Of a DNA stretch of 64,000 bases, positions 10,514-20,456 are shown piece by piece (position 1 is the stretch's first letter; every line of letters begins with the position of its first letter). The translations under genes were made by a program, and so were the position numbers. Source of the stretch: Bradyrhizobium manausense (GTDB lineage Bacteria; Pseudomonadota; Alphaproteobacteria; Rhizobiales; Xanthobacteraceae); the NCBI RefSeq assembly GCF_018131105.1, contig NZ_JAFCJI010000002.1, positions 186,001 to 250,000 on the forward strand, in the 5' to 3' direction. Below the pieces are notes generated by a model, which was not told the origin of the DNA, made no database searches, and saw only the letters and a list, made by a program, of their open reading frames with translations.

Positions 10514-12031
10514 ATGCCTGAGCCTTTTCTCGAACTGATCGACATCAGCAAGAGCTATCCCGGCGTGGTCGCACTCGACCACGTCGGCCTTGCCGTGTCG
10601 CCGGGCGAGGTGATCGCCCTGATCGGCGAGAACGGCGCCGGCAAGTCGACGCTGATGCGGGTGCTCGGCGGCGTGGTCGAGCCGAGCGGCGGCAGCATCC
10701 GCGTCGACGGCGCCGAGCGGAGCGCGTTCACCGTGGCCGAGGCGATCGCCGCCGGCATCGCCTTCGTGCATCAGGAACTCAATCTCTTCGACAATCTCGA
10801 CGTCGCCGGCAACGTATTCATCGGCCGCGAGCCCGTGCATGGCGGGCCGCTGCGGCTGATCGACCGCAAGGCGCTCTACGCCAGGACACAGCCGCTGCTG
10901 GACCGCCTGGGGGCCGATTTCGCGCCGGACGCGCCGCTCGCCGAGCTGTCGCTGGCGCAGCGTCAGCTCGTCGAGATCATGAAGGCGCTGTCGCTCGATG
11001 CGCGGCTCGTCATCATGGACGAACCGACCTCCAGCCTGACGCTGGCCGAGACCGACCGGCTGATGCGGGTCATCGCCGGCCTCAAGGAAGACGGCGTCAG
11101 CATCATCTTCATCACGCATCGCCTCAACGAGGTGATGCAATGTGCCGACCGCGCCGTGGTGTTGCGCGACGGGCGCATGGTCGGCGCGCTGACCCGCGCC
11201 GAGCTGTCTCCTGCGGCCATGATCCGCCTGATGATCGGGCGTGACCTCAAATCGCTCTACGTGCCGCCGGCCGCTCCGCCCGGCGAGGCCGTGCTCGACA
11301 TCGTCGAGGCCGTGACCGAAACCTATCCGGAGCGCGCGGTGAGCTTGTCGGTTCGACGCGGCGAGATCCTGGGGCTCGCAGGCCTCGTCGGTTCCGGACG
11401 CACCGAGCTGGCGCGCGCGATCTTTGGTGTCGACCCGCTCCGCGACGGCGTGATCAGGCTCGAGGGCGATCCGATCCGGGTCGCGAACCCGCGCGCGGCG
11501 ATCGACCATGGCATCTACCTGATCCCGGAGGACCGCAAGGCCTGCGGGCTCCTGCTCGACGTGTCGATCGCGGAGAACATTTCGCTGCCGGACCTGTCGT
11601 CCTATCTGCGCTTCTTCCTGGTGAACACGGCGCAGGAGACCGAGAATGCCCGCAGCCAGCGCGAGCGGCTCAAGATCCGCGCGCCCGACGTCAAGACCAC
11701 GGTCGGCTCGTTGTCCGGCGGCAATCAGCAGAAGGTCGTGCTGGCCAAATGGCTGTCGATGCGGCCCAAGGTGCTGATCTTCGACGAGCCGACGCGCGGC
11801 GTCGACGTCGGCGCCAAGCAGGAGATCTACGAGATGCTGCGCCGGCTGACGGACGCGGGCGTCGCGATCCTGATGATTTCGAGCGACATGGAGGAGGTGA
11901 TCGGGGTCAGCGACCGGATCGCCGTCATGCACGAGGGTGCGATCTCGGGTTTCCTCGATCGCAGCCAGTTCAGCGAGCACAACGTGCTCCAGTTGGCCGT
12001 CGGCCACGCGGTTGAGATGAGGGTGCCTTGA
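10514..12031 (+). CDS. Sugar ABC transporter ATPase, duplicated domain (RbsA/MglA type)
   Basis: A protein of 505 residues with two ABC domains in tandem, as in RbsA, MglA and XylG. The first has Walker A GENGAGKS and VHQELNLFDN; the second has LVGSGRTE in place of a normal Walker A, the usual degenerate site of this family, then LSGGNQQKVVLAKWL and DEPTRGVDVG. It energises import with the permease that follows. The stop overlaps the TTG start of the permease gene, so translation is likely coupled. Confidence 0.94.
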   Translation: MPEPFLELIDISKSYPGVVALDHVGLAVSPGEVIALIGENGAGKSTLMRVLGGVVEPSGGSIRVDGAERSAFTVAEAIAAGIAFVHQELNLFDNLDVAGNVFIGREPVHGGPLRLIDRKALYARTQPLLDRLGADFAPDAPLAELSLAQRQLVEIMKALSLDARLVIMDEPTSSLTLAETDRLMRVIAGLKEDGVSIIFITHRLNEVMQCADRAVVLRDGRMVGALTRAELSPAAMIRLMIGRDLKSLYVPPAAPPGEAVLDIVEAVTETYPERAVSLSVRRGEILGLAGLVGSGRTELARAIFGVDPLRDGVIRLEGDPIRVANPRAAIDHGIYLIPEDRKACGLLLDVSIAENISLPDLSSYLRFFLVNTAQETENARSQRERLKIRAPDVKTTVGSLSGGNQQKVVLAKWLSMRPKVLIFDEPTRGVDVGAKQEIYEMLRRLTDAGVAILMISSDMEEVIGVSDRIAVMHEGAISGFLDRSQFSEHNVLQLAVGHAVEMRVP

Positions 12032-13053
12032 ACAAGAAAGATCTGAGCCTGCTGGTCCTGATCCTCGTCGTCGGCGCGGTCGTGGCCTTCATCAATCCGC
12101 GTTTCCTCTACGTCGGCAATCTCTCCAACACGCTGAACCAGGTCGGGATGTTCGGCATCTTCTCGATCGCGGAAGCCTTCGTCATCATCATCGGCGGGAT
12201 CGAGCTCTCGGTCGGATCGGTGATCGCGCTGCTCGGCGTTCTCTTCATCGACCTCATCGTCAATCACGACGTCAACTGGATGCTCGCCTTTGCCGCGATC
12301 ATCGCGAGCGGCCTCGTGATCGGCGTCGTGCACGGCGCGCTGGTGACGCGGATGCATATCCAGCCGTTCGTGGTGACGCTGTGCGGACTTTTGATCTATC
12401 GCGGCGCGGCGCGCTATTACACCGAGGACGCGACCGCCGGCTTCGGCTACGGCGCGAGCTTCCCGACGCTGGAATGGCTGATGGCCGGCCGCACCAACGT
12501 CCTGGGCTTTCCGCTGCCGCACAGCGTGGTGGCGCTGATCGTGGTCGCCGCCGTTGCGTGGGTGCTGCTGCACCGCTCGGTATTCGGCCGCTACCTCTAC
12601 GCCGTCGGCAAGAACGAGGAGGCCGCGCGCTATTCCGGCATCCGCTCCGAGCGCGTGATGATCTCCGCCTACGTCATCTGCGGCGGGCTGACCGCGTTCG
12701 CCGCGATCCTGTTCGCGATGTACACCCGCTCGATCTCGCCGGCCGTGCACGGCTCGTTCTATGAGCTCTATGCCATTGCAGCGGCCGTGCTCGGCGGCTG
12801 CTCGCTGCGCGGCGGCGAAGGCTCGATCATCGGCGTCGTGCTCGGCACCGTGCTGCTCCAGGTGCTGCAGAACCTCGTCAATCTGCTGGGCATCCCGAGT
12901 TCGCTGAACTTCGCGGTGATGGGCGCGGTGATCCTGATCGGCGTGCTCGCCGACCAGTATCTCGTCCAGCGCCGGCAGCGCGTGGGTGCGGCCAAGGGCC
13001 GAGGGCAGCCGAGCCTCGCGGCCGCCCCGCTCGAGCAGGTGAAGGCGGAGTGA
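12028..13053 (+). CDS. Sugar ABC transporter permease (RbsC type)
   Basis: Membrane component of 341 residues with about eight to ten membrane segments. EAFVIIIGGIELSVGSVIAL is the conserved RbsC-type motif, and GRYLYAVGKNEEAARYSGI is the cytoplasmic loop that contacts the ATPase. It starts with TTG, overlapping the ATPase stop; GAGGG lies just upstream. Last gene of the importer. The C-terminal tail after residue 315 is polar and basic. Confidence 0.92.
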   Translation: MNKKDLSLLVLILVVGAVVAFINPRFLYVGNLSNTLNQVGMFGIFSIAEAFVIIIGGIELSVGSVIALLGVLFIDLIVNHDVNWMLAFAAIIASGLVIGVVHGALVTRMHIQPFVVTLCGLLIYRGAARYYTEDATAGFGYGASFPTLEWLMAGRTNVLGFPLPHSVVALIVVAAVAWVLLHRSVFGRYLYAVGKNEEAARYSGIRSERVMISAYVICGGLTAFAAILFAMYTRSISPAVHGSFYELYAIAAAVLGGCSLRGGEGSIIGVVLGTVLLQVLQNLVNLLGIPSSLNFAVMGAVILIGVLADQYLVQRRQRVGAAKGRGQPSLAAAPLEQVKAE

Positions 13054-13298
13054 GGAAGCCCGAAAACAACCCCATGCACAGTAGGCGAGGACAGCGAAAT
13101 CAAAAGCTTAAGACGTGATGAGATCGGGGTAAATCGTCATCGCGCATGAGCCTGCTGTTGAGGCGCATGATTTCTGAAAAACAGCATATCGCTTGACCCG
13201 TCGGGCAAAACAGGCGCATAGTGGCATCATCGCGACCTTTGGCCGTCCCGCCTCCTGGCTACGCTGTTGAGCCCAAGCAGGCGACATGCACGCAGGCC

Positions 13299-15749
13299 TT
13301 ACCATTTGAATGACGCCGCCACCTCGTAGCTTCGCGGCGCGCCCAGGATGATCTGGTCGGTATAACCGGGATCGCCCCAGGCCGCGTAGAGCTTGTTCGT
13401 CAGATTGCGCACGCGGAACGAGAGCCGCGTGTTCTCGACGCCGCTGAAATAGGTCTTCGGGATGTCGACGAACGCGAATGCATCGAACGTCGTGTAGGCG
13501 TTCATGACGACCATATTGTCCTGAAAGTTGAAGCGGTCGCCGACGTGACGCATCGAGGCGCCGATCTCGACCGGAAGTGTCGTGTCGAACCGATAGGACG
13601 CGCCGGCATTCGCGACGAAGTTGGGCACATTGGGCGGCGTCTTGCCCGAATAGGACTGGAACACGCCACCACCGTCGACATAGGTGAAGTCGATGAAGTG
13701 CGATTGTACGAAGGCGGCATTGCCCCACAGTTTCAGCCCGTCGACCGGGTTGATCGCCGCCGCGATCTCGATGCCCTTGGACTCGATCTTGCCAGCGACG
13801 TTGAAGACGATGCCACTTTCGGGGACGTAGACGTTCTTGCGCTCGATGTCGAAGGCCGAGAACGTGGCCTCGGCGCGTTTGTCGGCCGATTGCAGCTTCA
13901 CGCCGGTCTCGTAGGTCCGCGACGTGGTCAGCAGCAGCGGCACCGACGGCGCCAGGATGAAGATGTTGGCCACCGTCGGGTCCGCAGCAGTTGCGTACTG
14001 GCTTTACAGCATGACGCCGGAGGCGATGTCCCAGGTGTAGCCGATGCGGCCGGTGATGGGATTGAAGGTGGTCGAGAAGGGATAGCCCTTTGCGGATTCG
14101 AGCACACCACTGGGGTCGAACCGGGTGCGGTCCAGCTTGATGTCCTCGAAGCGGATGCCGCCGATCAACGCGAAGGTCGAGGTCAGCTTGAGCCGGTCCT
14201 CGAACGACAGCGATGCGGTGTTGACACGGGTGTAGATCTTCTCGTCGCTCCGGTTGCCGTAGAGCCCACGATCCGGATTGAGCAGGTCGACGTAATCGTT
14301 GCCGAACAGCGTATCCTGCGAGACGTTGAACTGGTTGTTGCTCGCCGCCACGGTTGCAACGAAGCGATTATCCATGCCGCCGATACTGGAATTGACGGTG
14401 AGATCCGTAATGTTGCCGTAGAGCCGTTGCGCGTGATCCAGCGCCAGGCGTTCGCGATAGATGCTTTGCGCACCGGCGAGGCCGCCAACGGTCTGGTCGA
14501 ACGAGGATATCTCGTTGTTGAACCAGTGCCGGTGGGCGTCATAGCCGTAGACCTGGCTCTTCAGCGAGATGTCGTTGGTGATGTCCCATTGAAAGCCGCT
14601 GCGCAGCCAGAGTTCGTTGGCGCCGCTGTGATTGTCGAGGACGTTGTAATTCGTCGTCAACGTGCGCGCGTCGATGGTCGCCGGAACCGACGTGCCGCCG
14701 CCGAGATAATAGTTGCTCCAAGTCCCGGAGACGATGCCATTCGTCGGCACGATACCTGCCCCGTTCGCCGGCACGATCGGTGTTCCCCAGTAGAAGCGGT
14801 CCTTGTCCTGCTTGTACTCCGCCGCCCCCCAAACCTTCAGGCTGTCGTTGACGCGATAATTCAACTGACCGGAGACGTTGCTGAGCTTCGAATAGGAGTC
14901 ATCGATAAAGCTCTTGTCGTTGAAATGACTGATGTCGAAGCGGTAGTCGAGACCGTTGATCAGCGTAGAGCCGCCCGATCCGTAGCCGGCGCGATAGCCG
15001 TTGAAGGAATCGTAAGAGGTGAAGGCCTCATTCACGATCGGACCCGTATGCGGCGCCTTGGTTACGTAGTTGACTGCGCCGCCGGTCGCGCCGAGGCCGG
15101 CCACGAGCGAATCCGGCCCCTTGATAATCTCGACCTGCTGGAGGCCCGCAACGTCCATAGGGCGGCCGGTCATGGTCGACGGCCCGATCGGGATGCCGTT
15201 ATAGAGCGTCGTGAGCTGATCGCCGCTGAAGCCGCGCATCGAGAAGATCGCGGGCGCGCCTGGCGCATCGCCGCCGGTGACACCGACCGCCGCCTTCGCG
15301 ACGTCAGTGGTAGTCCGGATGCCCCGGTCCTGCATGGTCTGCTGGCTGATCACCTCGACGGTCGCGGGTGTTTCCCGTGCCGAAATGCCAAGGCGAGAGG
15401 AGACCCCGGTGACCGGGGCGGTGTTCAGCGGTGTCGTGTCGCTCGTGGGCTGGTTGATGGGCTTTGCAGCGATCAGTGCCGTCGGTCTCCGCGTCGTGGC
15501 CCGGCGCGCAGTGCGAGGCTTCTGATTGCCCGGGCTGACCGCGAGGGCCGGCTTGGGGGTGGATGGGGTGACGGTCACGGGGCCGATTTCGACCGGTGGC
15601 TTGTTCTGGGCCGCATTCTGCGCGAGCGCCGCCGATGACAGCGACGCTGAAGAGAGCAGAGAGATCAAGAACACACGCGAAAACCCTGGCGTAACGCCAG
15701 CATGAAAATGAAGATATTGCACGACAACGCTCTGCGGCGACGCAAACAA
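13299..15749 (-). pseudogene. TonB-dependent siderophore/cobalamin-type receptor split by one in-frame stop
   Basis: Read leftward, an outer-membrane receptor of about 816 codons is interrupted by one TAA at 14006-14004. Before it lie the signal peptide (FLISLLSSASLSSAALAQ), the plug domain (PATVEVISQQTMQDRGIRTT, SMRGFSGD, VEIIKGPDSL) and the first half of the barrel, ending SGVML. The frame stays open after the stop (SQYATAADPT) through the remaining strands to a C-terminal SFKW, the aromatic end needed for barrel assembly. Family members usually have Tyr at the interrupted position, so TAC or TAT to TAA is the likely change. The first codon here is TTG; a GTG at VFLISL is an alternative start. 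A cobalamin riboswitch lies upstream. Confidence 0.88.
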
Positions 15750-15854
15750 ACTGCCACCGCGGTTGCCTTCGTTATCTACCTTCGCCCCAGGCGGCAGATA
15801 CTCCGGCTACTTGTCAGACATCAGGGCACCCCGCCCAATGCGTTCGCGCGTGAC

Positions 15855-16045
15855 TCATGGCTGGCAGCAGGTTTCCTGGCTCGCGGGTTATCGCCTTCGA
15901 CCACCTTCCCAGAGACCAGAACGCGCTCCAGTGGCTTTGTTGGTCGTCGGCTATCCGCCTACAGTTGCGGGGGCAGCCGCGGAATTGTCCACTGATGTGG
16001 ACGCACCGCATTCCCTTGAATAGTCCTTGCGGACACTACCGACCG
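15855..16045 (-). promoter_or_regulatory. Cobalamin (AdoCbl) riboswitch
   Basis: On the minus strand the leader contains GTGTCCGCAAGGA, AAGGGAATGCGGTGCG, CGGCTGCCCCCGCAACTGT and GAGCCAGGAAACCTGC, in the order of the cobalamin riboswitch (including the B12-box core). It lies about 105 bases upstream of the annotated start of the interrupted TonB receptor, in the right orientation to shut it off when cobalamin is plentiful. This points to vitamin B12 or a related corrinoid as the receptor's original cargo. Confidence 0.9.
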
Positions 16046-16268
16046 AAAAACTGACATCCGACGCCAAGCTGGTCAACACCGCGGGTGGGCCACAATGTCG
16101 CAATGAGGCACGACGGCGCCGTACCGTGTCACTTTGGCAACGATCTTCCGATGCCCGCGAAGCGGACCGCCTCAGTTGCGAGCCGCTAAACCGGGGCCCA
16201 AGCTCGGACCTGAGAATGAATCAACCATTCGCCGTCAGCGTACGCATCAATTCGCAATGGTCTGCGAC
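16046..16268. other. Intergenic region between TonB receptor genes
   Basis: No gene was recognised in this stretch. It lies between the stop of the intact TonB receptor and the 5' end of the riboswitch, and should hold the promoter of the riboswitch-controlled transcript. Confidence 0.4.
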
Positions 16269-18740
16269 CTAGAACGTCACCCGCATCCCCGCGTAAAACG
16301 CGCGCGGCCTTGCCGGGCTCAGTGAGCGCGGATCGGTGAAGGGGTTTCCGCCGTTGGTGAAGTTCGGCACAGCCGTGGTGTCGAAGAACTGTCCGTAGGT
16401 CGCGTACCTGTTGTCGAAGATGTTGTCGACCTTGCCGTAGAGCTGGACGTTCTTGGTGACCTGATAGGACGTGTGCAGGTTGAACACCGTGTAGGATGGC
16501 AGCTTCGAATATTGGTTGGATTCATCGCCGACCAGGTACTGGCTGGAGACGAACAGCGCGTTGCCGCCGACTTTCCACTCATCGGTGATGGCGTAGTCGA
16601 CACCGAGCTTGACGCGGTGGCGCGGGACAGCGGGGATCTGGTTGCCGGGCAGCACCTGGATGTTGCCGTCGGCATCCGCGAACGGGCTGTCCGAGCCGAG
16701 CGTCACGGCGTCGAGGAAGCGGGCATCGACGAAGGTGTAGCTCGCCTGGAACTGAAGCGTCGGTGATTTGATGTTGACCTCGGCCTCGAGCCCCTGCCGC
16801 CTCGTCCTGCCCACGTTGGTGAAATAGCCAAAACCGGTCCGGCCGGGAACGGGGACGGCCAGGATGTCGTCATAGTTGGTGGCGCGGAAGCCGCCGATCT
16901 TCCAGCCGAGCGTGCCGATGTTCAGCTCCCTGGTGCCGCGCAGGCCCGCTTCCACGGTCTTGGACACGACCTGCTTCAACGGCGGATCGGAGACCAGAAA
17001 CGCCGCGATCAGACAGGGGTTGTTCGGATCGGCGCAGCCGAGCTCGAGCGGCGTCGGCACGCGGTTGGCCTCGGAATAGCCGGCATAGGCGGTCAGCTCC
17101 GGCGTGATCTTGTAGGTGCCGCCGATGACAGGATTGAACCTTGTGTAGGTGTAATCGCCGTTCAGCGCGGTGCCGAGCTGGTCCTCCAGCGAGATGCGCG
17201 CCACGTTGAAGCGGCCTCCGCCCGAGATCGCGAAGGCGTCCGTGACGTTGAACGTATCCGTCGCATAGAAGCCGTTATACTGATTGACGGTCCGCAGCGA
17301 GACGGGGCCGGCAACGGGGTCCGTCGTGGGCGTCGGGCCCAGGAAGATGCCGCTGCCGCTGACGACGTAATTTTCCCCTATCGTGCCGATTTCCGCGGTG
17401 GCGTTGTAGCGCGTGACGCTCGCATCATAGCTCGTGCCCATCACGAAGCGGTTGTCGTGCCCGAACAGCTGGTCGGTATTGGTCGCCTGCCCCGATACAC
17501 CGAAGGTGGTCGAACGTATGGAGCTGCGATCGATCTCGCCGAGAATCGTGCCCGTCGGAAAAGGATTGGCAATCGGCAGGCCGTTGACGCCGTTTGCGGC
17601 CGTGGCGCCGTCGCCAAAGCAGAGAAGACCAGCAAGTCCCGGATCGGTGCACTCTTGCGCGTCGGTCGGATTGCCGTCGACGATCTTCTGCTCGTACCTG
17701 CGCAGATGCGCGGTGCCTTCGAGCGTCCAGGTCGGCGTCGCGTCGGCCTTGGCGGTCAGGTTGAGGTAGCCGACGCGGTTGGAGCTGGTCTGAGGTGTGG
17801 TGTAGGTCGCGCCCCAGTAATTGTTCAGGAGCTCGGCCGGAACGGTGGCGCTGGCGCCGAAATCGTTCTTGGCGACTCCCATGTTGACGTGGAATTCGCT
17901 GTCGCCGGCCTTGTAGCCGACGTCGCTGTAGAAGCGCCGCACGTCCGATTGGGAGAAGTTGCGGAAACCATTGTCGTGCAGGCCTTCGAGCGCAGCGTAG
18001 ACGCCGTAGTTCTGGTCGACCTGCTTGCCCCATTGCGCCGAACCCTGGATGCGGCCGAACGAGCCGCCCATGAGATCGACCTCTGCGCCCTGATAGGTGA
18101 AGCCGTCCTTCATCTGCAGATTGATCGCGCCGCCGAGCGCGTTGAGGCCGAAGACAGGGTTGTTGGTCACCAGTGTCACCGACCGAATCGCGGCGGTCGG
18201 GATCAGGTCCCAGTTGACGGCGTCCGAGAAGGCCTCGTTGATGCGCACGCCGTTCTGGTACACCGCGAGTCCTTGCGGCGTGCCTGTTATGGGCGAGGCG
18301 ACAAAGCCGCGAAACTCGACATTGGGCTGGAACGGGTTGCCGGTGACCTCGCTGATGCTGACGCCGGCGATGTTGTCGCGCAACGCATCCGTGACGTTGA
18401 GCGAGCCGGTGCGCTTGATCTGGTTGGCATCGACGGCGTTGATCGCCGACGGAACCTTGTCGACCTCGAGACCTCGGCCGGTGCCGGGCGCGGTTGGATA
18501 GACGTAGATCCTGCTGCGACCGCTGGGCTTGCCGGAGTTCGCTACAGCCCGTGCGACCGGCCGCCGGGCCGCGCGCCGTGGGGTCGGCTGCGGCGCCACC
18601 ACCTCGACAGCGGGCAGGTTCTGGACGTTGGTTTCCTCGTCCTGCGCAGCGCCTGCCGCGGTCACGAAAGCGAGTCCGGACAGCAGCCCGGTCGAGACCG
18701 AGGCCATCAGCAGACGTCGCGCGTGTCCCAGCTTGCCCAT
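16269..18740 (-). CDS. TonB-dependent outer-membrane receptor, candidate metallophore/lanthanide uptake
   Basis: A receptor of 823 residues from the start MGKLGHARRLLMAS, which has GGTGGAG upstream and gives a good signal peptide ending AAGAAQ; a GTG at 18824 would add 28 basic residues. The plug has VPSAINAVDANQIKRTGSLN and VEFRGF; the barrel closes with AFYAGMRVTF. Paired Cys residues occur in barrel loops (ECTDPGLAGLLC, GCADPNNPC). It is next to a two-component system and the quinoprotein island. LutH-type receptors in methylotrophs import lanthanide chelates, so that role is proposed from context; iron siderophores remain possible. Confidence 0.85.
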   Translation of the reverse strand: MGKLGHARRLLMASVSTGLLSGLAFVTAAGAAQDEETNVQNLPAVEVVAPQPTPRRAARRPVARAVANSGKPSGRSRIYVYPTAPGTGRGLEVDKVPSAINAVDANQIKRTGSLNVTDALRDNIAGVSISEVTGNPFQPNVEFRGFVASPITGTPQGLAVYQNGVRINEAFSDAVNWDLIPTAAIRSVTLVTNNPVFGLNALGGAINLQMKDGFTYQGAEVDLMGGSFGRIQGSAQWGKQVDQNYGVYAALEGLHDNGFRNFSQSDVRRFYSDVGYKAGDSEFHVNMGVAKNDFGASATVPAELLNNYWGATYTTPQTSSNRVGYLNLTAKADATPTWTLEGTAHLRRYEQKIVDGNPTDAQECTDPGLAGLLCFGDGATAANGVNGLPIANPFPTGTILGEIDRSSIRSTTFGVSGQATNTDQLFGHDNRFVMGTSYDASVTRYNATAEIGTIGENYVVSGSGIFLGPTPTTDPVAGPVSLRTVNQYNGFYATDTFNVTDAFAISGGGRFNVARISLEDQLGTALNGDYTYTRFNPVIGGTYKITPELTAYAGYSEANRVPTPLELGCADPNNPCLIAAFLVSDPPLKQVVSKTVEAGLRGTRELNIGTLGWKIGGFRATNYDDILAVPVPGRTGFGYFTNVGRTRRQGLEAEVNIKSPTLQFQASYTFVDARFLDAVTLGSDSPFADADGNIQVLPGNQIPAVPRHRVKLGVDYAITDEWKVGGNALFVSSQYLVGDESNQYSKLPSYTVFNLHTSYQVTKNVQLYGKVDNIFDNRYATYGQFFDTTAVPNFTNGGNPFTDPRSLSPARPRAFYAGMRVTF

Positions 18741-18871
18741 CCCCAACGCTCCACCCGTCACCTTCGGCTGTTTTCGATTTCGCCGCTTGGTTGAGACGAG
18801 TGTATTCGGCAGTGGCTCGAGCACTAGCTACAAAAGGTCGGGCATTGTCCGCACCCGTTTTCCCGACCAAA

Positions 18872-18904
18872 TCGGGAATTATTCCCGATCGGGAATTTTC
18901 CCGA
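18872..18904. promoter_or_regulatory. Two abutting perfect palindromes upstream of the TonB receptor
   Basis: TCGGGAATTATTCCCGA (18872-18888) is followed at once by a second palindrome TCGGGAA-TT-TTCCCGA (18889-18904), and a further TCCCGA half-site lies at 18861. They sit between the histidine-kinase stop (18911) and the receptor start (18740). Two head-to-tail dyads 16-17 bases apart look like a double operator, though a terminator for the kinase gene is a second reading; no T-run follows on the minus strand. Confidence 0.6.
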
Positions 18905-18910
18905 GCAGGA

Positions 18911-20272
18911 TCAGGCCGCGGCGGTCGGAACCAACGCCTCCACGGTGACGCCTCCGCCCTCGCCCGAAGCCACGTTGAGCGTACCGCCGAGCGCCAGAAT
19001 GCGCTCGCGCATGCCGACGAGGCCGAAGCCCAGTTTCTGGCCGGGCTCCATGCCGCGGCCATTGTCGCTGACCCGCACCCGGGCACAGAAGCGGCCATCG
19101 CGGCCCGGCTGCTCTCCCGGCTCGATCACGACGTTGATCGCGGTCGCACCGGCATGGCGGAACGCGTTCGTCAGCGCCTCCTGCACGACGCGGTAGATCG
19201 TGAGATCAGCCGTCTCTCCGGTGGCCCCGAGCGCCGGCGAGATCGTGGTCTCGATCGTCACGTCAGGATGCGACTCGCGCCACAGCCGCGACAGCGATTC
19301 CAGCGCCTTGCCGAGGCCAAGCTCGGCAAGGCCGACCGGCCTCAAGCGCTCCAGCACGCGACGGGTGAACTGTTGCAGCGCGTTGATCTGCTCAAGAAGC
19401 GCGCCGCCGTGTTTTCGCACCGCCTCCGCGCTCGGCGCGCGGCCGTCCGCCAGCTTTGCCAGTGCGCTGGCATGCGCGCGCAGCGAGAACAGGTACGGCC
19501 CGAACTCGTCATGCAGCTCGCGCGCGATCTCCTTGCGCTCGACGTCCTGGAGCGACACCGCGCGCTCGGCAAGGCGCCGCTTGTCCTCGACCGCCTCGCC
19601 CAGCGTCGCCGCCAGATGATTGAGCCTCGTGCAGATCGCGGCCAATTCGGGCGCGCCCCCGGGTGCGACTCGCGCGTCGTAGTGCCCGTCCTCGAGCTCG
19701 CCCATGGTCTGCGCCAGGGATTCCAGCGGCGCGAGTGCCCGGCCCACGACCGTCATCATCACCAGGAACAGCACCAGCGCGATCGCTGAGCCGACTTCGA
19801 GCTGGGTGACGATCGCGTCCCAGATCTCCGCGATTTCGTCATTGGGGTGCGAGGTGATCACGAGCGAGCCGGGCTGGCCATGGACCGAGGCCGGCACGCT
19901 GACCGCGGTCTGCTCGGGATGAACCAGGCTGACGAACCAGGCCGGCGGCCCGGGCGTGTCGTCATCGGTATCAGGACGCGGCGGCGTCAGCGGGTTCCCG
20001 CCGGCGTCCCGGAGCGCGATGCTGACATGGCGCAGGCGGTTGAAGTCATGCGCGATCTGATTGAGCCGGGCATTCGGATCCGGCGCCTCGTTGAGATCGG
20101 CAACGATCATCTCGATGAATTCGCGCGCGAGCCGGATCACGCTCTGGTCCTCGGCCTGCACGCGCGGCCCGGCCTCCGCGACCTGACGGCCGATGTTGAC
20201 GGCGAGCCCGAGTGCCAGCAGCAACGCCAGCAGAAGGTTGATGCGCCCGCGCAAGGATAGATTTTGCCACAT
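18911..20272 (-). CDS. Membrane sensor histidine kinase, NarX/DegS (HisKA_3) type
   Basis: A sensor kinase of 453 residues. It has a first membrane helix (INLLLALLLALGLAV), a periplasmic domain of about 130 residues, a second helix (IALVLFLVMMTVV), a HAMP linker, and the HisKA_3 phosphorylation motif RKEIARELHDEFGPYLFSLR with its His. The ATPase domain has VVQEALTNAFRHAGA and DNGRGM/GFGLVGMRERI. The start MWQNLSLRG at 20272 is preferred; earlier codons are polar. It is divergent from the LuxR-type response regulator at 20457, its evident partner. The signal is unknown; kinases of this class control quinoprotein genes in methylotrophs. Confidence 0.9.
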   Translation of the reverse strand: MWQNLSLRGRINLLLALLLALGLAVNIGRQVAEAGPRVQAEDQSVIRLAREFIEMIVADLNEAPDPNARLNQIAHDFNRLRHVSIALRDAGGNPLTPPRPDTDDDTPGPPAWFVSLVHPEQTAVSVPASVHGQPGSLVITSHPNDEIAEIWDAIVTQLEVGSAIALVLFLVMMTVVGRALAPLESLAQTMGELEDGHYDARVAPGGAPELAAICTRLNHLAATLGEAVEDKRRLAERAVSLQDVERKEIARELHDEFGPYLFSLRAHASALAKLADGRAPSAEAVRKHGGALLEQINALQQFTRRVLERLRPVGLAELGLGKALESLSRLWRESHPDVTIETTISPALGATGETADLTIYRVVQEALTNAFRHAGATAINVVIEPGEQPGRDGRFCARVRVSDNGRGMEPGQKLGFGLVGMRERILALGGTLNVASGEGGGVTVEALVPTAAA

Positions 20273-20456
20273 TGCTTTCGCCCAAGCCTCGCCAGGGATC
20301 GCTCGTGCCCGTCCGATAGCGTTGACAGAGCCGAAGCGCCCGATATCTAATCGGAAGCGTACAGCAATCCCGGCCGGGTTGCATGAGCCGACGCGCTTCG
20401 TCATTCGGCATCATGCGGCGCGACAATGCAGGCCGGCGCTGTCACGGGGAACGCCT

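Noticed and set aside
14004..14006. Programmed recoding of the stop in the TonB receptor
   Set aside because: The codon is TAA, which is not used for selenocysteine or pyrrolysine, and no recoding structure was seen. A plain nonsense change is simpler.
13545..15638. Plus-strand ORF of 697 codons across the broken TonB receptor
   Set aside because: The opposite strand has signal peptide, plug and barrel homology; this frame has none.
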